From assembly GCA_021159805.1 (NCBI GenBank), contig JAGHDT010000259.1:1-10293 (forward strand): DNA of 10,293 nucleotides, given 5' to 3'. Position numbers and translations under genes: made by a program. Below the pieces are notes generated by a model that had not been told where the DNA came from, did no database searches, and saw only the letters and a program-made list of their open reading frames with translations. The first letter of the stretch is position 1. Each line of letters begins with the position of its first letter. Below, in pieces: positions 1-7,079 of the stretch. This DNA is from Anaerolineae bacterium (GTDB taxonomy: Bacteria; Chloroflexota; Anaerolineae; B4-G1; SLSP01).

Positions 1-52
1 GGAGTGTACCTCAAGGCAGTTTGACGGCTATGATCCTACGTTCCTGGCAACG

Positions 53-1378
53 CTACTCGTCGGATCGATCCTCGAAGTAGATCGGGTTGGAGAGCAGAGC
101 CAGCAGAGGGGGGACGCCCGGTAGGAATGTGCGCCAGACCTGCACCAGAGCGAAGCCGGGGGCCTCTATCGGGCTCTCCACGTCAAGGATGCCGTCGGCC
201 GGTGCATGGAAGATGTCCTGACAACCCTGTGCACTGACCAGTTTGACAACGTCGCCAGCCTTGAGTCCGTCGACATGGATGTGCACGGTCATCCCTAGAC
301 GCCACGGCACGGAATCGCCCAGGATGGCACCGTCGCAGGTCATCTCCAGGGTGGGGCCTTGGGGCGAGAATGTGACGAAGCTGTGTCCTTCCCGAACCGC
401 TGACAAGAGGGCTTGGGGGCTCGCGGACATGGCATATACCCCCATGCAGGGACCACCCACGATCTGGAAGAGGGTGTCGCGGTGGTAGTCGCTACCGCCG
501 GTCATGGGAACCTTCTTACCCGCCGCCAGCATCTCGAGCCAGAAGTTGACCGCACGCAGGTTGCTCTCACGCATAGGGCCGTTCCAGACCTCGAGGCAGT
601 CGAAGGGCAAGTCATCCAGGTCGAATGCAAAGCCGCAATGCTCGTCAAAGGGATGCGCAATCACGATGAGAGCGCCGCGTTCCCGCGCACTGACGAAGCG
701 CGCCCGAGTTTCTTCCTCGCTGTTGGTGAAGAAGGGCTCATCGTAAGGCCGATCGATGCCTAGGAAGTTCGCATGTCCTCGGTAGTGGGTCCATTCCACG
801 CCGGGAATCAGGGTCATGCCTTCGATGTGGGGGAGGGCGGTGCCGATCGCCGCCTGATTATGATCGGTTATGGCGAGGAAGTCGAGGCCGTGACGGTGTG
901 CGTGCGTCGCCAGCTCCTTGGCCGTGAGCACACCATCAGACGCGAGTGTGTGCGTGTGGAGATCGCCCTTGTATAGGCGCAACGCTTCAGCGGTGAACTC
1001 CAGGTCATAGGTGACGGTGACGCCTTCTTGCGCCACCTTGTAGGCGCCCACGAGGATCTGCCACCGTCCGGGCGTGAGGGGGCGGGGTGTGTAGCCCGCA
1101 GTGGCGGATGTCGCGCTGAGGGTGACGCGGTTCTTGTTTGAGCCAGAAGCGCCGACCTGGGTACCATCGGGCGCCACCAATCCCAGGTCAATGATATTGG
1201 CGGCGACACGCGGCGTGAAGGTACCGTGCTCGAGCGGAATGGCCTGAGCAGGGCTGCGCTCATAATCGTAGGTGAGCGTCACAGAGGCCGTATGGGGCGG
1301 CATCTCAAAGGGTAGCGTGAAGTATTCGCCTTCACGCGCGTGGGAGATGAAAACCTCGAGATGAGTCTTTGTCCTCAT
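53..1378 (-). CDS. CehA/McbA-type PHP-domain metallohydrolase
   Basis: Predicted 441-residue cytoplasmic metal-dependent hydrolase of the PHP superfamily. The central domain (about residues 135-340) shows the PHP metal-binding motifs in order: DLHTHT (D139, H141, H143), TDHN (D172, H173), E195 and H202 in the GVEWTHYRGH segment, AHPFD (H242) and GSDYH (D297, H299). Flanking regions of about 130 and 100 residues look like beta-rich accessory domains, as in CehA/McbA-like proteins. Named members of that family cleave the carbamate ester of carbaryl; most members have no known substrate, so only hydrolysis of an ester or phosphoester can be inferred. No signal peptide is visible. It is the last gene of a leftward operon. 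The ATG is preceded by AAGGGAG at 1384-1390, which overlaps the stop codon of the upstream esterase gene and suggests translational coupling. The family call is firm and the substrate unknown. Confidence 0.88.
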   Translation of the reverse strand: MRTKTHLEVFISHAREGEYFTLPFEMPPHTASVTLTYDYERSPAQAIPLEHGTFTPRVAANIIDLGLVAPDGTQVGASGSNKNRVTLSATSATAGYTPRPLTPGRWQILVGAYKVAQEGVTVTYDLEFTAEALRLYKGDLHTHTLASDGVLTAKELATHAHRHGLDFLAITDHNQAAIGTALPHIEGMTLIPGVEWTHYRGHANFLGIDRPYDEPFFTNSEEETRARFVSARERGALIVIAHPFDEHCGFAFDLDDLPFDCLEVWNGPMRESNLRAVNFWLEMLAAGKKVPMTGGSDYHRDTLFQIVGGPCMGVYAMSASPQALLSAVREGHSFVTFSPQGPTLEMTCDGAILGDSVPWRLGMTVHIHVDGLKAGDVVKLVSAQGCQDIFHAPADGILDVESPIEAPGFALVQVWRTFLPGVPPLLALLSNPIYFEDRSDE

Positions 1379-1388
1379 ATATGCTCCC

Positions 1389-2165
1389 TTAGTTCTGTGC
1401 AGGTTCGCCTAGGACGCGCTTCAGGAAGCGCTTGATATGCCGGTCCCAAAAGTGCCAGTCGTGCTTGCCGTCTTCCTCGATGTAGTCGTGGGGGACGCCG
1501 AGCTGTTGGCAGGCAGCGTGGAACATCTGGTTGACTGGGTAGAGGTCATCCTGTCGTCCGCAGGCGATGTAGAGATAAGGCAGGCTGGCGGGATCTTTGG
1601 CGGCCTCCTGCAGCCAGACAAGCGGATCGTGTCGGCTGCCCTCGAGCTTGTTGAGATCGCCGAAGATGTAGGTGAACTCGGCCTGGCGTGGGTCGTCGGG
1701 GATGGCGCGCAGGATCTCCAGCGAGACGGCACCGGAGAAACTGGCGGCTGCGTGGAACCGCTCGGGGTAGTTGAGGGCGGCCTTCAGGGCGCCGTAGCCC
1801 CCCATTGACAGGCCGGCAATAAGCGTATCCTCGCGTTGCGGTGCGAGCCCGAACACGTCCTGCAGGTAGGCCGGTAGCTCCTCGATGAGATAGGTGAAGT
1901 AGCGCTGGCCGTTGGGTTGGTCGGTGTAGAAGCTGCGCCCAACGGAGGGCATGGCGACCACCAAGCCGTACTCGTTGGCGACGGTCTCGATGCTGCTGTA
2001 GCGCGGCCAGGCGCTGCCGTCGTCGCTGAGGCCATGCAGCAGATAGAGCAGCTTGCGGTCACGAACGGGAACCCCTTCGATCCTGCCCGGGTCAGGCAGG
2101 ATGACGTATAGCGGGAGGCAGACTTTGACGGTTTCCGGGGTGTGATCAAGGCGGATGAGCGCCAT
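1389..2165 (-). CDS. alpha/beta-hydrolase esterase (esterase D / FrmB-like, PF00756 type)
   Basis: Predicted 258-residue serine esterase. The oxyanion region LLHGLSDDG (about residues 42-50) and the nucleophile elbow GLSMGG (S120) are clear. The acid is probably D206 or D207 in CGRQDD, and the histidine H235 in GKHDWHFW. This layout is typical of the putative esterase family that includes S-formylglutathione hydrolase, enterobactin esterase, mycolyltransferases and feruloyl/acetyl esterases. There is no signal peptide, so it should act on a substrate already in the cytoplasm. The ATG has AAGGAG seven bases upstream. It lies 20 bases after the sugar symporter gene and 10 before the PHP hydrolase gene. 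A plausible job is removing an acyl group from the imported compound. A general S-formylglutathione hydrolase role is possible but less favoured by the context. Family call firm, substrate unknown. Confidence 0.87.
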   Translation of the reverse strand: MALIRLDHTPETVKVCLPLYVILPDPGRIEGVPVRDRKLLYLLHGLSDDGSAWPRYSSIETVANEYGLVVAMPSVGRSFYTDQPNGQRYFTYLIEELPAYLQDVFGLAPQREDTLIAGLSMGGYGALKAALNYPERFHAAASFSGAVSLEILRAIPDDPRQAEFTYIFGDLNKLEGSRHDPLVWLQEAAKDPASLPYLYIACGRQDDLYPVNQMFHAACQQLGVPHDYIEEDGKHDWHFWDRHIKRFLKRVLGEPAQN

Positions 2166-2185
2166 AGCTAGCTCCTTGTTATTTG

Positions 2186-3517
2186 TTATTCCTCTGGTGT
2201 TGGGTGGGTTGCCTTGGACAGCGCCACTTCGGGCGCTGCCTCAGGTGTGGGCATATCTCTGAAGTGCAGGAAGAAGGAAAAGAGGAGGCTGAAGCTCGAG
2301 AGGACAAAGGGGAAGACGGTTAATAGGAAGAGCGACGCCCTGTCGGGATGGGGGCCGGGGTTGTCGCCGCTCTCGAAAAGAAAGATCCTGGCGACCAGGA
2401 CAAAGGCGGCGCTGGTGAAGAGCCCGTTGAGTCGGTTCATAAAGCCAAGGGCATTGGCAATAATGCCCTCGCGCCTGACGTTGTGCTTCCGCTGGTCCTC
2501 GTCCATGATCCTGGCATGGACCAGGTCCATGGTGGTGATGACACCAGCAAGCCCGAAGCCGATGAAGGCGCTGCACAGGATGGCAGCGGTGAAGCTTCGG
2601 GCAAAATAGAGCGGAATGAAGGCCACCGTGAGGGTCGCCAGGGCTGCGCGCCAGGTCGGCATCAGGGTGTACTCCCGTGTGAGACGGGCCCACACCACCA
2701 CACTGCCGATGGCAATCAGCAGCACTGTGGCGAAGAGAAGGGTCTGCTGCAGTGCGCTGATCCCCAGAGCGTACTCGGCATAGAAGGGCAGGGCTGCTAG
2801 CACCAGGGACATTGAGGCGCTGTAGAAAGCGTTGGCCAGACCGGCGATCCAGAACTTCCAGTTAGTCACAAGGGCCTTCACGCTCTCCCAGAGCTTAGGC
2901 CGTTCCTCGTCTGGTGGAAGCCTCCGTTCTTCGGCGGTGAGTGCCATGTAGAGGATAACGCCGCCGCCCAGAAGGCCGTAGATGAAGGCGGTCATGCTGA
3001 AGCCGATGGCGTTGGTCACGACAGGTGTGAGGGCGATGCTGATGATCATCGCTACTAGCTGGAAGGCCTGGCGCATCGCGTTCGTCTTCGCCCGGCTGAC
3101 GTCATCGGGAAAGAGTTCAGGGAAAAGCGCGGCGTAGTTGGCGTTGATGACCGAGTCCAGCGTGCCGGTGAAGATATAGAAGAACATCGCGTAGGCGAGG
3201 AGCGGGGTGCCGACAGGAAGGTTCGGTGTGCTGTAGAAGGCGATAAGGCCTAGCACGAGCAGCGGCGTCCCAATCACGAGCCAGGGCTTGCGACGTCCCC
3301 ACCGGGTGCGGGTGCGATCGGAGAGATACCCGTAGACCGGGTTGTCAATGGCGTCGATGAAGGTGTAGACGAAGAGCACAGAAGCCCATTGCTCAGCGCG
3401 AAGTCCCAGGTCCTTGACGTAGTAGGCTGCTGCAAACGTCTTCAGGAGGTTGATGGGGATGGATGTGCCGAACATGCCGATGGCGTAGTTAAAGGCTTTC
3501 ATCCCTTTACGTGCCAT
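2186..3517 (-). CDS. MFS transporter, glycoside-pentoside-hexuronide (GPH):cation symporter family
   Basis: Predicted 443-residue inner-membrane transporter with about twelve hydrophobic segments. The first cytoplasmic loop carries the GPH/MelB-type signature: DAIDNP (about residues 55-60) followed by SDRTRTRWGRRKPW (about 66-79). The aspartates at 55 and 58 correspond to the cation-binding aspartates of melibiose permease-like proteins. Relatives import galactosides, xylosides, glucuronides and similar sugars with Na+ or H+. The frame is open to a GTG at 3526, but that codon sits only three or four bases after AAGGAAA. The ATG at 3517 has better spacing from AAGGA and is used here; an ATG at 3502 is also possible. 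It is the first gene of the leftward operon with the esterase and PHP hydrolase, so the imported solute is probably their substrate or its precursor. Family call firm, solute unknown. Confidence 0.9.
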   Translation of the reverse strand: MARKGMKAFNYAIGMFGTSIPINLLKTFAAAYYVKDLGLRAEQWASVLFVYTFIDAIDNPVYGYLSDRTRTRWGRRKPWLVIGTPLLVLGLIAFYSTPNLPVGTPLLAYAMFFYIFTGTLDSVINANYAALFPELFPDDVSRAKTNAMRQAFQLVAMIISIALTPVVTNAIGFSMTAFIYGLLGGGVILYMALTAEERRLPPDEERPKLWESVKALVTNWKFWIAGLANAFYSASMSLVLAALPFYAEYALGISALQQTLLFATVLLIAIGSVVVWARLTREYTLMPTWRAALATLTVAFIPLYFARSFTAAILCSAFIGFGLAGVITTMDLVHARIMDEDQRKHNVRREGIIANALGFMNRLNGLFTSAAFVLVARIFLFESGDNPGPHPDRASLFLLTVFPFVLSSFSLLFSFFLHFRDMPTPEAAPEVALSKATHPTPEE

Positions 3518-3947
3518 GATGCTCACTTTCCTTAATTAAATTATTGGTGGAGGGTCGTTTTCGCTTGTCGAACGGCTTACTAGTGTCTTCCGCCCTTGGC
3601 TGTTGTCTTCCCTGGGGCAGTTTATTCATCCCTTTGGGTAGCCGTTCCTCTGCCCCTCTCGAAGAGGTTTAGAGGCTTTGAGAAAGACTCAGAGAACACT
3701 TACAAGATAGTACTGTGCCGCTCGTGTGTCAAGAGCTTCTTTCCCGCAATCGCTGCAACAGTCCTGCGATCTCCTCCCGAAGGAAGCGCGGCGAAATTTT
3801 CGGGAGGGACTCCTGTTCCCGACCTGCCTTGGGGGGAGACGCGGGCGACGCTGGCCAGAAATTGACTGAAGGAGCTCGAGGCGGCAACGTTGCAGGCGGC
3901 TTATACGTCGTCAAAGACCCTTTCCCACCCTCTTGTCGGTCAAGAAA
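3518..3947. other. gene-poor upstream region of the leftward operon
   Basis: No convincing gene is seen here. Part of it (about 3530-3720) is visibly more AT-rich than the coding DNA, as expected for the promoter and leader of the leftward symporter-esterase-PHP operon. I could not pick a single convincing -35/-10 pair. Short open frames on both strands lack family motifs and good ribosome binding sites. The left edge of the transposase relic begins at about 3948. Confidence 0.4.
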
Positions 3948-4863
3948 TCAATCCTGCCTAGATTCAAGTCGTAAGAGCTGCCCTTGCGATCTGAATCTAA
4001 GAGCGCTGAAAGCCCGGGCTAGGCTTCCACTTCGCGCCGGCCACCGCTGCATCGCTTCCAGTATCCGCTGATGCGTTGCCAAACCTCTGGGACCGGATAC
4101 GCGTGCTTCATTGCTGGGGATGTCCCGGGCTTCGTCTATCCAGCGGTACACCGTGTGGATGTGGGTCCACAGCGGCGCTTTTCCCGCAAGCCGGGATCCA
4201 CGCATGCTTTCAGCTTTTGCAGTTCTGGGGGGAGCGTCCTTTCTCTTTTCCACCGCTATCCGAGCTCTCGCTGACCTGCGTGCGGAAGCGGCAGCGCATC
4301 GTCGGTCAGAGCATGCCGGACGGCCTGCCAGTACCCCTGGGCGGCATTGCCAGCCGGACCTTTTTGCCTCTCGACTTGACGTTCCAGGATAGGGATGCCG
4401 CGCACGCATTTCTCGAGCTCTCTCGAAGCTATAGCGAGACGCGGATTCTCGGCGGCGCCGGACGTGACGCAACCTGCGCGCAACTTCTGGTAGCAGCTTG
4501 GCCACGGCCTTGTGAATCGATCGCTATTCATCACTGATGACCCCAGCGATGGGCGCCGGTAAGTGTGTGGCCGCTTCCTGGCGGAGCGCTGCCAGATCGA
4601 GGCAGCTGGCCGAGAGCATGGTCCGCGTCAGCAGAATCTCGCCAGACAAGACACAGCGGTCCTTGCTCCTAGAGGCGTTCTTGCAGACGCTCACTCTGTC
4701 GTAGCAAGCGTGCGACCAACTCATCGTACCGCTCTAGCTGATTTGCTACCCTGCGCTCGCTGATCGCCACGCCCTGCTCAGCCAAGACGTTGATGAATCT
4801 CAGGCATCGTTGCATGCGTGTTCGAGGCGCGAGACCCTTCGCCGTGATGGCTGGTACGCACAG
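3948..4863 (-). pseudogene. decayed DDE transposase with multiple frameshifts
   Basis: Pieces of one transposase-like protein lie in order on the minus strand but in changing frames. From 4863 to 4669 a frame reads through RTRMQRCLRFINVLAEQG and LERYDELVARLLRQ to a TAG. From 4661 to 4524 another frame has SGEILLTRTMLSAS and LPAPIAGVISDE, then a stop. From 4523 to about 4463 comes RSIHKAVAKLLPEV. From about 4450 to 4256 come RELEKCVRGIPILERQVE and YWQAVRHALTDD. From about 4265 to 3948 come LWTHIHTVYRWIDEARDI and LATHQRILEAMQRW. This order matches, from memory, an unclassified DDE transposase family with a VISD segment, a VRGI/IER segment and an ALTDDG segment. The segment that should hold the first catalytic aspartate, between the first two pieces, appears deleted, and the C-terminal end seems lost. 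The gene cannot make an active protein. The 5' end is uncertain and may lie near 4970. Confidence 0.72.
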
Positions 4864-5033
4864 GTGACCTGTTGCTGCGTTAAGGATGACACATCTGCAG
4901 GGATGCGTCTACAGGCGGCGACCCTGGTTGGGCGAACTCCCTAGTTCGTCTTTTGCGTGGTAGAATGCGCTCAAGCACTTCCGGCGGCTATCGTGACGGA
5001 GAATGTGCGACGCCGCCGGAGGAGTCAGGCGTG

Positions 5034-5064
5034 TCACCTCGGAGCACGGAGGGCGCGGAGAAGA
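5034..5064 (+). repeat. degenerate 8-9-base-period CGGAG repeat (copy A)
   Basis: The stretch reads as consecutive units CCTCGGAG, CACGGAGGG and CGCGGAGAA. It resembles the (C)ACGGAGA-type short-period intergenic repeats found in many environmental bacterial genomes. Related copies lie at 6142-6165 and, inverted, at 9881-9916. It is non-coding. Confidence 0.5.
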
Positions 5065-5211
5065 CGAAAACGGCTTCGAGCGAAACCGACGCAATGCTTC
5101 TCGCTTCATTGCCCTCTCCATGCATTTCGCACGCTCGCCCCAGTGTCCTCTGCATTTCGGTGCTGTCGCATTTGTGAGGGTCTTGTCAGGTGTGAGCTAT
5201 AGGCATAGACG

Positions 5212-5239
5212 TTGACGAAGTCAGTGTTGAAAATAGAAT
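5212..5239 (+). promoter_or_regulatory. candidate sigma70-type promoter for the cysteine hydrolase gene
   Basis: TTGACG (5212-5217) and TAGAAT (5234-5239) are separated by 16 bases and each matches five of six consensus positions. The site is about 100 bases upstream of the chosen ATG at 5342 and points the right way. It was found by eye only. Confidence 0.4.
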
Positions 5240-5341
5240 CTCCCCGAAGGTCGTCCTGATCGCATGGGTGCTTCTTCGCTGGCGAGGGCCAGAGCCTTAA
5301 GGCACTCTGCGGAGGCTTTGCACGTGAGCACGAGTGGGAAG

Positions 5342-6094
5342 ATGTCGGGAGTTCTCAAACTCCAGCTTCAGAGCAGGGAGATGGTGCAAGGTGAAAACGG
5401 CTATCTCTTATGGAAGGTCCGCGAGTCCACGGCGGACCTGTTCGCCGCGGAGACCGCGCTGGTGCTCTGTGACGTGTGGGATCGGCACTGGTGCCGTGGC
5501 GCTGTTGAGCGGTTGGAGAGGCTGCTCCCGCGGATGAATCAGGTGGTCGCGTCTGCCCGCTGTAGGGGTGTGTTGATCGTCCACGCGCCCTCAGATACGA
5601 TGGATTTCTACCGCGATTCGCCGGCCCGCAGGCGCGTGTTGCAGGCTCCCTCGGCCGAGCCGCCGCCGGAACAGCCCCATGCCGATCCTCCGTTGCCCAT
5701 CGATGCGTCCGACGGAGGGTGCGACACCGATGACAACCTCGGCGGCGTGGACGAGATCGTGTGGACGCGTCAGCACCCAGCCATCGAGATCGACCATGAA
5801 CAAGATGCCATCAGTGACGACGGGCGCGAGCTGTACAACTTGTATCGACAGCGTGGTATCAAGAACGTGATCGTCCTGGGGGTGCACACCAACATGTGTG
5901 TTCTCAATCGCTCCTTTGCCATCAAGCAGATGGTGAGATGGGGGTTCACGGTGGCGTTGGTCCGCGATCTGACCGACGCGATGTACAGCCCTGCCCATCC
6001 CCCGTACGTCAGCCACGATGCCGGGACGCAACTGACGGTGGCGTTTGTCGAGAAGTTCTGGTGCCCCACGATCTTGAGCCAAGATCTGCTGTAG
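5342..6094 (+). CDS. isochorismatase-like cysteine hydrolase
   Basis: Predicted 250-residue cytoplasmic hydrolase of the isochorismatase-like superfamily, whose members cleave amides (nicotinamide, N-carbamoyl compounds) or vinyl ethers through a Cys nucleophile. The LVLCDVWD strand gives the catalytic aspartate D44. GVHTNMCV gives the nucleophile C186, with the usual cis-peptide-type residues before it. The lysine that normally completes the triad is not seen: the matching region WTRQHPAIEID has R143 and no lysine. A Pro/Asp-rich insert at about residues 100-140 includes DGGCDTDD. From memory, homologues in planctomycete and Chloroflexota-like genomes share the WxRQ and the C-terminal DAMY/PYVSH pattern, which points to a distinct subfamily. 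The start at 5342 (MSGVLKLQLQSRE) is chosen because family-like sequence begins there; ATGs at 5264 and 5381 are alternatives. It stands 176 bases before the next gene and may be a separate transcription unit. Confidence 0.85.
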   Translation: MSGVLKLQLQSREMVQGENGYLLWKVRESTADLFAAETALVLCDVWDRHWCRGAVERLERLLPRMNQVVASARCRGVLIVHAPSDTMDFYRDSPARRRVLQAPSAEPPPEQPHADPPLPIDASDGGCDTDDNLGGVDEIVWTRQHPAIEIDHEQDAISDDGRELYNLYRQRGIKNVIVLGVHTNMCVLNRSFAIKQMVRWGFTVALVRDLTDAMYSPAHPPYVSHDAGTQLTVAFVEKFWCPTILSQDLL

Positions 6095-6123
6095 CTCCGT
6101 GTGGTGCCTGTAGGCCTAGAACT

Positions 6124-6141
6124 ATTAGAGCAACGTCTAAT
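6124..6141. promoter_or_regulatory. perfect 6-6-6 palindrome, possible operator or small hairpin
   Basis: ATTAGA, six bases, then TCTAAT form a perfect inverted repeat between the cysteine hydrolase and TIM-barrel genes, about 130 bases before the latter. It could be a transcription factor site. It also abuts a short-period repeat copy, so it may simply be the edge of that element. No second copy was seen in the window. Confidence 0.2.
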
Positions 6142-6165
6142 GCGGAGGCGCAGAGGCGCGAAGAT
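6142..6165 (+). repeat. degenerate 8-9-base-period CGGAG repeat (copy B)
   Basis: The units GCGGAG, GCGCAGAG and GCGCGAAGA follow each other in the gap between the cysteine hydrolase and TIM-barrel genes. They resemble copies A (5034-5064) and C (9881-9916) in period and in the GGAG/GAAG core. Confidence 0.45.
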
Positions 6166-6256
6166 AGATTCGGCTCACGCCCTATGTTTCCCCTGGAAGC
6201 ATGCTTTTGCCAGTGAAAAGCGAGTTTTTGTGTTGACGTCCTTTCAGCGGACCCAT

Positions 6257-6264
6257 GGAGGTGA
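6257..6264 (+). promoter_or_regulatory. ribosome binding site GGAGGTGA of the TIM-barrel gene
   Basis: A strong anti-16S-complementary octamer. It abuts the ATG at 6265, which leaves too little spacing, but lies at normal distance from the in-frame ATG at 6271. It therefore favours the second ATG. Confidence 0.6.
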
Positions 6265-6270
6265 ATGGAG

Positions 6271-7062
6271 ATGACGACCCAAGGAATTGCCTTCTCTGTT
6301 TTCACGAAGCCCTGGAAGACCATGCCTCTTCCACGCCTGGGTGAGTTCGTTAGCAGCCTCGGTTTTGACGGCATCGAGTTCCCCGTGCGGCCCGGGTACC
6401 AGGTGGAGCCGGAGAACGTCGAGGAGCTGCCCCGCGCCGCAAAGATCTTGGCAGAGTTTGGTGTCAGGATCTACAGCGTGGCCGGACCGGCCGATGAGGC
6501 GACCATCGCCGCCTGCGCCGAGGCTGGCGTGCCCATCATCCGCGTCATGGCTCGCATTGGCGAGGGCGAGGGCTACCTGGAGGCTGAGGCCAGGCTCCGG
6601 CGCGAGTACGATGCTCTCGTTCCCCTCCTAGATAGGTACGGCGTGCAGCTTGGGCTGCAGAACCACTGTGGACGGTTCATAGCCAACGCGGTGGGCTTAC
6701 GGCGTCTGGTGGAGGGGTATGACCCGCGGCACGTCGGCATCGTTTGGGATGCGGCTCACGAGGCGTTGGAAGGGGGGCTGCCCGAACTGGCGCTGGATGT
6801 AGCCTGGTCACACCTGTGCATGGTCAACCTGAAGAACGCTTTCTGGCTGCGTACCAATGGACCCGAGGCGCCCTATGCTGAGTGGACCAACTACTGGACC
6901 AGCGGGCGGCACGGGCTGGCTTCGTGGCCCCGCGTGGTTGAGGAACTCAAGAGGCGTGGTTACCAAGGCGTCGTCTGCCTGACGGCGGAGTACAGCGATC
7001 ATGACGCGGTCGATCGTCTCATCGCCGAGGACATCGCCTTTGCCCGCTCCCTTTTTGCATAA
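6271..7062 (+). CDS. TIM-barrel sugar-phosphate isomerase/epimerase-like protein
   Basis: Predicted 263-residue protein of the xylose-isomerase-like TIM-barrel (AP endonuclease 2) family, whose members isomerise or epimerise sugars or act on keto-sugars using a metal held by Glu, Asp, His and Glu. Fold cues are the N-terminal IAFSVFTKPWKTMPL, SLGFDGIEFPV, GVQLGLQNHCG, HVGIVWDAAHE, CMVNLKNAF and the C-terminal CLTAEYSD. D160, H163 and E240 occupy expected metal or active-site positions. The first Glu is Gln (Q130 in LGLQNH), and the usual HxKD is NLKN (N186-N189). From memory, close homologues share these changes, so a distinct subfamily is likely rather than a damaged gene. The start at 6271 fits the ribosome binding site better than the ATG at 6265. 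A 17-base gap to the oxidoreductase gene indicates co-transcription. It may supply the isomerase or lyase step of a sugar pathway; the reaction is unknown. Confidence 0.83.
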   Translation: MTTQGIAFSVFTKPWKTMPLPRLGEFVSSLGFDGIEFPVRPGYQVEPENVEELPRAAKILAEFGVRIYSVAGPADEATIAACAEAGVPIIRVMARIGEGEGYLEAEARLRREYDALVPLLDRYGVQLGLQNHCGRFIANAVGLRRLVEGYDPRHVGIVWDAAHEALEGGLPELALDVAWSHLCMVNLKNAFWLRTNGPEAPYAEWTNYWTSGRHGLASWPRVVEELKRRGYQGVVCLTAEYSDHDAVDRLIAEDIAFARSLFA

Positions 7063-7079
7063 CGCGGAGGTTTTGAAGG

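Larger units (their letters stand above)
4975..5341. other. gene-poor region upstream of the plus-strand metabolic cluster
   Basis: No convincing gene is seen. The region contains a degenerate short-period repeat at 5034-5064 and a candidate promoter at 5212-5239, and probably holds the transcription start for the cysteine hydrolase gene. The hydrolase frame stays open back to an ATG at 5264, but the 26 extra residues have low-complexity, non-family character and no good ribosome binding site, so they are treated as untranslated. Confidence 0.4.

Noticed and set aside
243..763. Plus-strand open frames inside the PHP hydrolase gene.
   Set aside because: They are shadows of the minus-strand gene, with no family motifs and atypical composition.
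3959..3999. Inverted repeat TAGATTCA / TGAATCTA with a 25-base spacer near the end of the transposase relic, considered as an IS terminus.
   Set aside because: Eight-base arms with a long spacer can arise by chance, and no matching end or target-site duplication was found on the other side of the relic.
4933..4954. Hairpin CGAACT-CCCT-AGTTCG followed by TCTTTT, like a rho-independent terminator on the plus strand.
   Set aside because: The stem is only six base pairs and half GC, the T-run is broken, and no plus-strand gene ends nearby. It lies at the edge of the transposase relic and may be chance.
5264..5341. N-terminal extension of the cysteine hydrolase from an ATG at 5264.
   Set aside because: No good ribosome binding site, non-family sequence, and no signal peptide character; family-like sequence starts near 5342.
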